Source: Nocardia vermiculata NBRC 100427
Lineage (GTDB): Bacteria > Actinomycetota > Actinomycetes > Mycobacteriales > Mycobacteriaceae
Length of the DNA stretch: 64,000 nt
Direction of reading: 5' to 3'
NCBI RefSeq assembly: GCF_001613265.1
Contig: NZ_BDCA01000013.1
Span: forward strand, 124,001 to 188,000
Part shown: positions 57,757-64,000 of the stretch, piece after piece
How the letters are laid out: each line of letters begins with the position of its first letter
Numbering within the stretch: the first letter of the stretch is position 1
The notes under the pieces: model-generated
Told to the model about the DNA's origin: nothing
Databases searched by the model: none
Seen by the model: the letters and a program-made list of their open reading frames with translations, nothing else
Program-made: the position numbers and the translations under genes

Positions 57757-58552
57757 CTAGTTCGTCCGTGTGGCGTCGTGGTCGGTGGGCTCGTTGTCGC
57801 CGACGAGTGCGAAGAAGACGTCTTCGAGACTGGGCTGCTTCTCGACGTATTCGATCTCGGCGGGCGGCAGCAGCCGCTTCAATTCGGTGAGAGTGCCGTC
57901 GACGACGATGCGGCCCCGGTGCAGGATCGCGATCCGGTCGGCGAGGTGTTCGGCCTCCTCCAGGTACTGGGTGGTGAGCAGCACGGTCGTGCCTTGCCCG
58001 GCGAGTTCGGACACGGCCTGCCATACCTCGTTGCGCGCCTGGGGATCGAGACCCGTCGTCGGTTCGTCCAGGAACACGACCGGCGGGGTTCCCGATGAGG
58101 CTCATCGCGATGTCGAGGCGACGGCGCATACCACCGGAGTACGTCGCGACCTTCCGGCCGGCGGCCTCGGTGAGAGCGAACCGCTCGAGCAGGGTGTCGG
58201 CGATGTGTTCGGCGTTCTTCAGATGCCGGAGTTTGGCGATCAGCACGAGATTTTCGCGCCCGCTGAGGATTTCGTCGACCGCGGCGAACTGTCCGGTGAG
58301 GCTGATGGACTCGCGGACCCGACCCGGTTCGGCGGTGACATCGAAGCCGTTGACGCAGGCTGTTCCCGCATCGGCCTTCAGTAGCGTGGACAGGATCTTC
58401 ACCAGGGTGGTCTTGCCTGCGCCATTCGATCCCAATAGGGCGAATATGCTGCCCCGCTCGACGTCGAAGTCGACCCCGCGCAGCACGTTCAGCTTGTCGT
58501 AGGCCTTTTCCAGGCCCTGTACCCGGATCGCCGGGGCTTGTCGGATGGTCAT
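57757..58552 (-). pseudogene. ABC transporter ATPase (DrrA-like), single-base frameshift
   Basis: The first frame has RVQGLEKAYDKLNVLRGVDF, Walker A LLGSNGAGKTTLVKILST and signature YSGGMRRRLD, then reads out of family after SLIGNP. The family match resumes in the next frame with VVFLDEPTTGLDPQARNEVW (Walker B/D-loop), TTVLLTTQYLEEAEHLADRI (H-loop region) and SLEDVFFALVGD, ending at 57757. One extra base in the GGGG run at 58085-58088 (CCCC on the coding strand) explains the break. Corrected, the protein is about 264 aa. It may be a sequencing error, a true mutation, or rarely programmed slippage. Confidence 0.8.
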
Positions 58553-58661
58553 CGAGGTACCCCTACCTTCCCGTGCCGGTGATCGTGTTCGTGGTGAGTT
58601 GCGAGATGACCATGGGTGCCTCCGTGCCCGTTACCTCGGTGTCGACCGAAGCTGTGTCTAT

Positions 58662-58715
58662 GTAGATGTATACGTACATTGCCTGAAGCCACTATAAGTA
58701 GACGTATACGTACAC
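58662..58715. promoter_or_regulatory. Two direct repeats carrying a TATACGTA palindrome
   Basis: GTAGATGTATACGTACAT (58662-58679) and GTAGACGTATACGTACAC (58698-58715) differ at two positions and are 36 bp apart start to start. They lie about 110-165 nt upstream of the ATPase start. With the copy next to the EXLDI gene they form a repeated operator set. The rest of 58553-58903 is spacer with no gene. Confidence 0.65.
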
Positions 58716-58872
58716 GCAAGAGGGGGTGCGGTGTCGGTGTGGGTGTTCGCGCCGGCGCCGGGGTTGCACCTCAGGACCGGGTGGCGGCTTGGCTTGGGTA
58801 ATCCCCGCTCGGGTGCCTGTGGAACGGGCCTGTGCCCGTCGGTCGGGCGGAGATACGCTTTCGATCCTTGCG

Positions 58873-58893
58873 ATATACGTATATTTCTACGTA
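58873..58893. promoter_or_regulatory. TACGTA palindromes before the EXLDI gene
   Basis: ATATACGTATAT (58873-58884) is a perfect 12-bp palindrome, followed 3 nt later by TACGTA (58888-58893), 10 nt before the ATG at 58904. Same core as the repeats at 58662-58715, so one DNA-binding protein could act at both divergent promoters. Confidence 0.65.
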
Positions 58894-58903
58894 TGGTCGA
58901 ACT

Positions 58904-59416
58904 ATGCCGAACAAGACCATTTACGTCGCCGATGACGATCTACCGCTGTTTCAGCGTGCACAGGAATTGGTCGGCGGAAATCTGTCCGGCGCGGTGGTCG
59001 CCGCGCTCAAGAGATTCATCGAATTGGAAGAAGGTAAGGCCGAGGGGTACGAGGAGGTCGTACTCCGGGTCGGGCACAACGGTGTTCGGCAGGTGCGATT
59101 CCAGGGCGCCCTGCTCGGGGAACATCGGGATGTGAACGACGAGCGGATGGAGCACATCCGGGTGTTTCGTGGCCGCAAGGGGAAATACGCCCTGCACGAG
59201 CAGTATTCGAACTGGTCGGACTATCCCGAATCGTCGAACTGGCTGCGCGACCTGAAGAACTGGCGTCGCCTGCTGGGTGTCGAATACGATTGGGGCGACT
59301 ACGATTTCACGGTCGTCGATGCGCTGGATGAATTGCGTGGCAAGATTCCCGAGCATCTCTACCGGCGAGTCTCCGGGATCGCCGACCGTCCTCCGGTGGA
59401 AGAGCTGGATATCTGA
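58904..59416 (+). CDS. EXLDI-family protein
   Basis: 170 aa ending EELDI, the E-x-L-D-I C-terminus that names the family (TIGR04342), and starting MPNKTIYVADDDLPLFQRAQ as other members do. Residues 4-45 (KTIYVADDDLPLFQRAQELV, then GGNLSGAVVAALKRFIELEE) fit a ribbon-helix-helix fold: one beta strand and two helices with a conserved Ser turn. The middle is rich in Trp, Tyr and Arg (EQYSNWSDYPESSNWLRDLK). Divergent from the ABC exporter and followed tail to tail by a TetR gene. I infer a DNA-binding regulator of the exporter; the family is not characterised. Confidence 0.87.
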   Translation: MPNKTIYVADDDLPLFQRAQELVGGNLSGAVVAALKRFIELEEGKAEGYEEVVLRVGHNGVRQVRFQGALLGEHRDVNDERMEHIRVFRGRKGKYALHEQYSNWSDYPESSNWLRDLKNWRRLLGVEYDWGDYDFTVVDALDELRGKIPEHLYRRVSGIADRPPVEELDI

Positions 59417-59431
59417 CCGAGTTCTGAATTG

Positions 59432-60034
59432 TCAGCCTTGGTTCAGGGCTCGTTCGATCGCGCGGCGGGCCCGGTCAGCGGCTGTCCGGTCGTGCTGCAG
59501 CTGCATGGCCGCGTTCAGTGCCAGTCCGGCGGCGATGATCTCGAACAGTGCCTGGTCGATATCGAATCCGGCCGCCAATTCGCCGTTGTCCACCGCCACG
59601 GTCAGATCTGCCCGCAGTTGATCGCGCCAGCGCGACCACACTTCGGCCACCGCGTCGCGGATCCGGCCGGGGCGGCCGTCGTACTCGGTGAGGGCCGCGG
59701 TCATCAGGCAGCCGCCGGGTAGCAGCGGCGCCTCCAGGTAGTCCACGGAGTTGGCGCACACCGCGTGCAGCCGCCGTAGGCCCGGCGGTTCGGTCAGGGT
59801 GGGGTCGACCACCCGATGCCAGAAGTCCACGAACGCCTTGTCCAGCGTGGATATCTGCAGCGTCTCCTTCGTGCCGAAGTGCTTGTGCACCCCGGTTTTA
59901 CTCATCTGCAGGTCCTCGGCGAGCCGGCCGATCGTGATGCCGTCCAGTCCTTCCTCGGAGGCGATCTCGGCGGCACGGTCGAGGATCCTGCCCCTGGTGG
60001 CCTGCGCTTCGGCTGCTGAGCGTCGCGGTGACAT
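59432..60034 (-). CDS. TetR-family transcriptional regulator
   Basis: 200 aa from ATG 60034. HTH: DGITIGRLAEDLQMSKTGVH and KHFGTKETLQISTLDKAFVD, residues about 28-65. The C-terminal domain (LPGGCLMTAALTEYDGRPGR) resembles TetR_C_6-type regulators. Divergent from a metallo-hydrolase gene; the inverted repeat at 60057-60078 sits just upstream of both. Probably controls that hydrolase. Shares its 3' end region with EXLDI (14 nt apart, convergent). Confidence 0.9.
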   Translation of the reverse strand: MSPRRSAAEAQATRGRILDRAAEIASEEGLDGITIGRLAEDLQMSKTGVHKHFGTKETLQISTLDKAFVDFWHRVVDPTLTEPPGLRRLHAVCANSVDYLEAPLLPGGCLMTAALTEYDGRPGRIRDAVAEVWSRWRDQLRADLTVAVDNGELAAGFDIDQALFEIIAAGLALNAAMQLQHDRTAADRARRAIERALNQG

Positions 60035-60056
60035 GTGACGAGAATAGCGCACGGTC

Positions 60057-60078
60057 GTTCTCTATTGATTTAGGGAAC
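60057..60078. promoter_or_regulatory. Inverted repeat in TetR/MBL divergent promoter
   Basis: GTTCTCTA-TTGATT-TAGGGAAC is an 8-bp repeat with one mismatch and a 6-nt spacer, flanked by a direct ACGGTCGT/ACGGTCGT pair (60051-60058 and 60077-60084). It is 22 nt from the TetR start and 48 nt from the hydrolase start. Likely TetR operator. Confidence 0.6.
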
Positions 60079-60126
60079 GGTCGTGCTCTAAAGTTCTGGA
60101 CGACCACCGGGACGAAGGAGTGCGAT

Positions 60127-60909
60127 ATGCGGATGCGACGACTGGGCTGGGCCGGACTGGAAATCGAGGCGAGCGGTGAGCGTCTGGTGATCGACTACGT
60201 GCGCGACATCTCGCCACTGTTCACGGGATGGCAGGGCGGCGACGGGCTGGCGACGCCGAGCGGAACGGTCACCGCCGCGCTGGTCACGCACCTGCACCGG
60301 GACCACACCGATGCGGCCGCGCTCGCCGAGGCTCTGACGCCGGGGGCGCCGGTGCTGCGACCGGCACCCGGCCCCGGGGACGATGTGGACAACGTGACCA
60401 CGCTGCCGGCCGAGGGCGAGCTCGCCCGGCACCGGCTGGCCGTCGAGATCGTGGAAGCCTGGTCCACTCGGGAACTCGGGCCGTTCCGGGTCACCGCGGT
60501 CCCCGCCGTGGACGGGCTGGGGGACCCGCAACTGAACTGGGTGGTGCAGGCCGACGGGCAGCGAATCTTCCACGGCGGCGACACGATGTTCCACGGCTAC
60601 TGGTGGCTCGTCGCGCGCCGGTTCAACCCGTTCGATGCGGTGGTGCTGCCCGCCAACGGTGCTGTGGTCGACGTGCCGCACCAGCAGCCACCGAGCCCGC
60701 TGCCCTGCGCAATGGACCCGAGGCAGGCCGCTGTGGCCGCGGAGATCCTCGACGCCCGGTATGCGGTGCCGATGCACTACGAGCCGGACCAGCCGGACAA
60801 GATCGCCGGCTACCTCGAGGTCTCCGACCCGGAGAACGAGTTCCGCACCCACGCCGGGCCACGCGCCCGCGTGCTGCCCGTCGGAGAATGGCTCGACCTG
60901 GCCACCTGA
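60127..60909 (+). CDS. metallo-beta-lactamase-fold hydrolase
   Basis: 260 aa from ATG 60127 behind GAAGGAG. Zinc motif LVTHLHRDHTDAAALAEALT near residue 57, followed by later metal ligands in RIFHGGDTMFHGYWW near residue 140 and VPMHYEPDQPDKI near 215. This belongs to the UlaG/RNase-Z-like MBL group acting on phosphoesters, lactones or thioesters rather than beta-lactams. Divergent from and probably repressed by the TetR protein. Confidence 0.87.
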   Translation: MRMRRLGWAGLEIEASGERLVIDYVRDISPLFTGWQGGDGLATPSGTVTAALVTHLHRDHTDAAALAEALTPGAPVLRPAPGPGDDVDNVTTLPAEGELARHRLAVEIVEAWSTRELGPFRVTAVPAVDGLGDPQLNWVVQADGQRIFHGGDTMFHGYWWLVARRFNPFDAVVLPANGAVVDVPHQQPPSPLPCAMDPRQAAVAAEILDARYAVPMHYEPDQPDKIAGYLEVSDPENEFRTHAGPRARVLPVGEWLDLAT

Positions 60910-60967
60910 TCCGACGTTCCGCCGCGGCGCCCGAGCGCGACGTCGGGCAATCGAGCACCATGGCTTC

Positions 60968-61531
60968 ATGAGCCCACTGCCTACGCTGTCCGCCCCGGAG
61001 ATCGCCACGGATCGTCTGCTGCTGCGCAAAGCGCGTGACGGCGACCGTGACGGATTCATCGAGTTGCAGACCGATCCGGGAGTGCGGACATATCTCGGCG
61101 GTCCACGGCCTCGTGCGGCGGTCGAGCAATACCTCGACGAGGTCGGTACTGCCGCTGTGACCGCCGCCCCGGGCGTGTACGTCATCGCGGACAAGGAAAC
61201 GAATCTGCTGCTCGGAACGCTGATGCTGAATCGCAGGTCGGCAGCGGAGCCCGGACACCTGACCGAGGGTGACGAGGAACTGGAATTGTCCTACGTCCTG
61301 CGGCAGCAAGCCTGGGGATCGGGATTTGCTTTCGAAGCCGCGACCTCGGCGCTACGTGTGGCTGCGGCCGAACTTCCCGATCAACCGGTCCTGATCGTGA
61401 CCCAGACCGCGAACACTCGTTCGATGAAACTCGCGGCCCGTCTGGGTTTCCGGCCGGTGGACACCTTCCAGGCGTTCGGTGCGGAGCAGACCCTGGTTAC
61501 GGCGCGCCTGCACGGCCCTGACCCTGGCTAG
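60968..61531 (+). CDS. GNAT-family N-acetyltransferase (RimJ/RimL-like)
   Basis: 187 aa. IATDRLLLRKARDGDRDGFI at the N-terminus (strand 1-helix 1), LLGTLMLNRRSAAEPG, LELSYVLRQQAWGSGFAFEA with the acetyl-CoA pyrophosphate loop, and TQTANTRSMKLAARLGFRPV at the C-terminus are the family pattern. Acetylates an amine of a small molecule or protein N-terminus; target unknown. ATG 60968 has no strong ribosome site. Confidence 0.87.
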   Translation: MSPLPTLSAPEIATDRLLLRKARDGDRDGFIELQTDPGVRTYLGGPRPRAAVEQYLDEVGTAAVTAAPGVYVIADKETNLLLGTLMLNRRSAAEPGHLTEGDEELELSYVLRQQAWGSGFAFEAATSALRVAAAELPDQPVLIVTQTANTRSMKLAARLGFRPVDTFQAFGAEQTLVTARLHGPDPG

Positions 61532-61540
61532 AGTATCGGA

Positions 61541-62359
61541 ATGGGTGAGTGCCTCGATTTCCGAAAGATGCTGTCGGGCGCGGGGTTCGGGACCGAAGGC
61601 TGGACAGCTGTCACGGCCGGCGAGTCGGGGGCACGGGTCTTTCACGATGACGGCGCCGCCAGGTACGTGAAATGTGTTCCGGCCGTGGAAGCTGCCGCGT
61701 TGCGGGCGGAACGCGACCGGGTCGGTTGGCTGAACGAGCAGGGGATACCGGGCGCACGGGTGCTCGACTGGCACTCGTGCGATATGGGAGCACTGCTGAT
61801 GACCAGCGCTGTCCGAGGGGTGTCCGCGGACCGGCTGTCGTCCGTGGACCTGCGCGCAGCGTGGGGACATATCGCCGACGCGGTGCGCGAGCTGCACCAA
61901 CTACCGCTCGAACGGTGCCCGTTCGAGCACGGTCTGAACTCGATGATCGCGATGGCGCGGGAGGTCGTCGGCCGTCGTGCCGTGAATCGGGAGTTCCTCC
62001 CCGTCGAGCAGCAGCACACGCCGCCGGAGGTGTTGCTGTCTCGGCTCGAATCCGAGCTGACGCGGATGGCGGACCGAGAGGCCGCGGATACGGTTGTCTG
62101 CCACGGCGATCTGTGCCTGCCGAACATCGTCGTGGACCCGCGGACACTGCAGGTGTCGGGATTCATCGACCTGGGCCGCCTGGAAGCCGCCGATCGCCAT
62201 GCCGATCTGGCGCTGCTGCGGGCCACTGCGCGCGAAACCTGGGCGGACGACGCGCAGGCTACGGCGGCCGATGCGGTGTTCGCGCAGCGGTACGGGCTCG
62301 CGCCGGACCACGATCGTATGAATTTCTATCTGCACCTCGACCCGCTCACCTGGGGGTGA
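61541..62359 (+). CDS. APH-family phosphotransferase (aminoglycoside 3''-phosphotransferase-like)
   Basis: 272 aa, close in size and motifs to streptomycin 3''-kinases. ARYVKCVPAVEAAALRAERD (ATP-binding Lys and helix C Glu), LLMTSAVRGVSADRLSSVDL (hinge), TVVCHGDLCLPNIVVDPRTL with catalytic Asp near residue 188, and GFIDLGRLEAADRHADLALL with the metal-binding Asp. Begins 9 nt after the GNAT gene and may be co-transcribed. Aminoglycoside modification is a reasonable guess; a housekeeping substrate is equally possible. Confidence 0.83.
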   Translation: MGECLDFRKMLSGAGFGTEGWTAVTAGESGARVFHDDGAARYVKCVPAVEAAALRAERDRVGWLNEQGIPGARVLDWHSCDMGALLMTSAVRGVSADRLSSVDLRAAWGHIADAVRELHQLPLERCPFEHGLNSMIAMAREVVGRRAVNREFLPVEQQHTPPEVLLSRLESELTRMADREAADTVVCHGDLCLPNIVVDPRTLQVSGFIDLGRLEAADRHADLALLRATARETWADDAQATAADAVFAQRYGLAPDHDRMNFYLHLDPLTWG

Positions 62360-62435
62360 GCAATGATCGGGGGCGCTGCCGAACCGGCGCGAAAAACCAT
62401 TCGATCCGGCCTCACAGCGCGGGCACAATGCCGGT

Positions 62436-63191
62436 ATGACGCGGACGTTCGAAGAACTGGTGACCGAAGCGGAATCGGTGTCGGTCGACGGGTGGGACTT
62501 CTCCTGGCTGGACGGCCGGGCCACCGAGGCGCGTCCCTCGTGGGGGTACCAGCGGTTGATGAGTGCCCGGCTCGAGACCGTCACCGCCGCAGTGGATCTC
62601 GATACCGGAGGCGGTGAGGTGCTCGCCGGGGCCCGGCGCTTTCCGGCGACCATGGCCGCTACCGAGTCCTGGCCGCCGAATGTCGCCGCGGCCACCTCGT
62701 TGCTGCACCCGCGCGGTGTGGTCGTGGTCGCCACCTCCGACGGGGGAACGTTGCCGTTCGCCGACGCCTCGTTCGATCTGGTCACCTGTCGTCATCCCGC
62801 CGTCGTCCGGTGGGACGAGATCGCCCGGGTGCTGCGCCGGGGCGGGACCTATTTCGCTCAGCACGTCGGGCCGGCGAGCGTATTCGAACTGGTCGAGTAC
62901 TTTCTCGGTCCACAACCGCAGGCGCGACGCAGTCGTCGTCCCGACGACGAAGCCGCCGCCGCTCGCACGGCAGGACTGGAGATCGTCGACCTGCGGACCG
63001 AGCGCCTGCGCATGGAGTTTTACGATATCGGCGCCGTGATCTACTTCCTGCGCAAGGTGATCTGGATGGTCCCGGGCTTCACCGTCGACGCCTACCGTGA
63101 TCGGTTGCGGCAACTCCACGATCGGATCCAGCAGGACGGGCCGTTCGTCGCCCACTCCGCCCGCACCCTCGTCGAGGCAGTCAAGCCCTGA
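62436..63191 (+). CDS. class I SAM-dependent methyltransferase
   Basis: 251 aa. Motif I AAVDLDTGGGEVLAG near residue 50, DGGTLPFADASFDLVTCRHP (motifs II/III) near 105-125, and RWDEIARVLRRGGTYFAQHV (motif IV region). No metal or zinc cluster. The middle C-terminal part (RLRMEFYDIGAVIYFLRKVI) resembles rRNA guanine-N1-type or small-molecule methyltransferases. Leaderless-looking start at 62436. Substrate unknown. Confidence 0.87.
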   Translation: MTRTFEELVTEAESVSVDGWDFSWLDGRATEARPSWGYQRLMSARLETVTAAVDLDTGGGEVLAGARRFPATMAATESWPPNVAAATSLLHPRGVVVVATSDGGTLPFADASFDLVTCRHPAVVRWDEIARVLRRGGTYFAQHVGPASVFELVEYFLGPQPQARRSRRPDDEAAAARTAGLEIVDLRTERLRMEFYDIGAVIYFLRKVIWMVPGFTVDAYRDRLRQLHDRIQQDGPFVAHSARTLVEAVKP

Positions 63192-63350
63192 TCGTCTCGT
63201 CGGAGTCCTGCCGTACCGATCCGTCGGCATGATCGGGGCCGGTGATGGCGTTCGAAAGCGGTGGGGTGCAGGTGAGTCGGTGCCGGAGGGGATCGGTGCG
63301 CGGTACCGGCGCTGCCGAATTCCAGCCGGGAATCCGATCCTGTTCGACGT

Positions 63351-63848
63351 ATGCTGCGTGGGATGAGATCGGCGTATCGGGGATGGGTCGTAGTCGCTGC
63401 GATCACGTGGTGTTGTGTCTTCGCGGCGGTGCACTGGTTCTGGGCGTTGGGTGGGTCGGTGGGGCTGGCCTCCTCGGCGGGCTCGGATCTGGCGACGCGC
63501 CGGCCGCCGCTGTTCGTTGCCGCCGGGTTGTGGGGTGTCGGCGCCGTGTTGCTGGCGGGTGCCGCATTCGTCGGGGTGGCGGCCGCCGGGAATGTGCCAC
63601 TGCGGTGGCGCCGGATCATGGCGTGGACCATCGGCCTTGCCGGGCTGGTACTGCTGGCCCGCGGTGTCCTGGTTCAGGTCGCGCTGGCCACGGATATGGG
63701 TGGTGTCCGCGGTGAGGTCGGGCCGCACCAAACCCGGTGGAGTCTGGTGCTGTGGAATCCGTGGTTCGTGCTCGGTGGTGTGTTGCTCGCCGCGGCCGGC
63801 CATACCATCGCGCGGCGGTGGTCGCCGTCGACCGCGACGTGCCGGTGA
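63351..63848 (+). CDS. DUF3995 membrane protein
   Basis: 165 aa with four hydrophobic segments: WVVVAAITWCCVFAAVHWFW, PPLFVAAGLWGVGAVLLAGA, IMAWTIGLAGLVLLARGVLV and LWNPWFVLGGVLLAAAGHTI. The HWFWALGG near residue 28 and RWSLVLWNPWFVLGG near the C-terminus match DUF3995. ATG 63351 or 63363. Inner-membrane protein of unknown function; convergent with the next gene. Confidence 0.83.
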   Translation: MLRGMRSAYRGWVVVAAITWCCVFAAVHWFWALGGSVGLASSAGSDLATRRPPLFVAAGLWGVGAVLLAGAAFVGVAAAGNVPLRWRRIMAWTIGLAGLVLLARGVLVQVALATDMGGVRGEVGPHQTRWSLVLWNPWFVLGGVLLAAAGHTIARRWSPSTATCR

Positions 63849-64000
63849 TCAATCGACCCGCACGATGTCGTCGGGGCGCCACGTCTGGTCGTAGAAGGCG
63901 ACTTCGGTGCCGTAGAGGCGTAACGCGACGATGAAGTGGCGGCCGGGGACGGTCTTGATGTAGGCCGCGTCGACCACATCGACGGGTTGCTGCGGACCGA
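63849..64000 (-). CDS. DUF1254/DUF1214-type protein, C-terminal fragment (partial)
   Basis: About 50 codons are visible and the start lies beyond the window end. The reading VDVVDAAYIKTVPGRHFIVA, LRLYGTEVAFYDQTWRPDDI and VRVD then stop matches the end of DUF1214/DUF1254 proteins (PGR.F...LRLYG...F...TW.P.DI). These proteins are usually secreted or periplasmic and of unknown role. Assignment rests on a short C-terminal segment. Confidence 0.6.
   Translation of the reverse strand, partial: GPQQPVDVVDAAYIKTVPGRHFIVALRLYGTEVAFYDQTWRPDDIVRVD

Overview
The window is dense, very GC-rich actinobacterial DNA with GTG and TTG starts, 1-4 nt gene overlaps and divergent regulator/enzyme pairs. A mycofactocin-type dehydrogenase, a predicted F420-type LLM oxidoreductase, paired FadE-like acyl-CoA dehydrogenases, DUF35/thiolase proteins and a KstR-like operator point to a mycolic-acid actinomycete (Nocardia/Rhodococcus/Mycobacterium relatives). 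The genus is inferred, not shown. I saw no tRNA, rRNA, insertion sequence, CRISPR array or replication origin.

Positions 1-45,000 are mostly CoA-thioester catabolism. 0-6.2 kb: a partial GntR regulator and an operon of two acyl-CoA dehydrogenase pairs around an enoyl-CoA hydratase. 6.3-14.2 kb: a small-molecule kinase, an SDR/CoA-ligase pair, a CaiB/CoA-transferase/hydratase operon, a TetR regulator and an unknown gene. 14.6-16.8 kb: divergent PadR regulator and flavin hydroxylase. 16.9-22.4 kb: an MDR reductase, hydratase, APH-like kinase and ACAD10/11-like dehydrogenase, divergent from a VOC/TetR pair. 22.5-30.2 kb: a thioesterase with a KstR-like box, DUF1059, SDR/LLM divergent from a CoA ligase, MarR/MFS, and an SDR with a perfect 22-bp palindrome upstream. 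30.4-39.3 kb: a ten-gene minus-strand operon (TauD dioxygenase, two SDRs of which one is mycofactocin-type, ferredoxin, P450, DUF35-thiolase fusion, hydrolase, DoxX, two beta-hydroxyacid dehydrogenases). 39.5-45.0 kb: a divergent plus-strand operon (aldehyde dehydrogenase, CaiB, a thiolase-like/DUF35 protein, thiolase, small protein).

Together these suggest a route in which a branched or terpenoid/steroid-like lipid is hydroxylated (P450, TauD), oxidised (SDRs, aldehyde dehydrogenase), loaded onto CoA (ligases, CaiB proteins), desaturated and hydrated (dehydrogenases, hydratases) and cleaved (thiolase or retro-aldolase). The substrate cannot be read from the sequence. Repeated palindromic promoter motifs link promoters up to 20 kb apart.

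Positions 45,000-64,000 are an accessory patchwork of small regulator/enzyme modules: HSL-type hydrolase, thioesterase, SDR/TetR, SDR/XRE, TetR/NmrA-like reductase, polysaccharide pyruvyl transferase, truncated hemoglobin, MFS/LysR, TetR, an ABC exporter whose ATPase gene is frameshifted, an EXLDI-family protein with TACGTA palindromes, TetR/metallo-hydrolase, GNAT, an aminoglycoside-kinase-like gene, a methyltransferase, DUF3995, and a DUF1254/DUF1214 protein that runs off the end.
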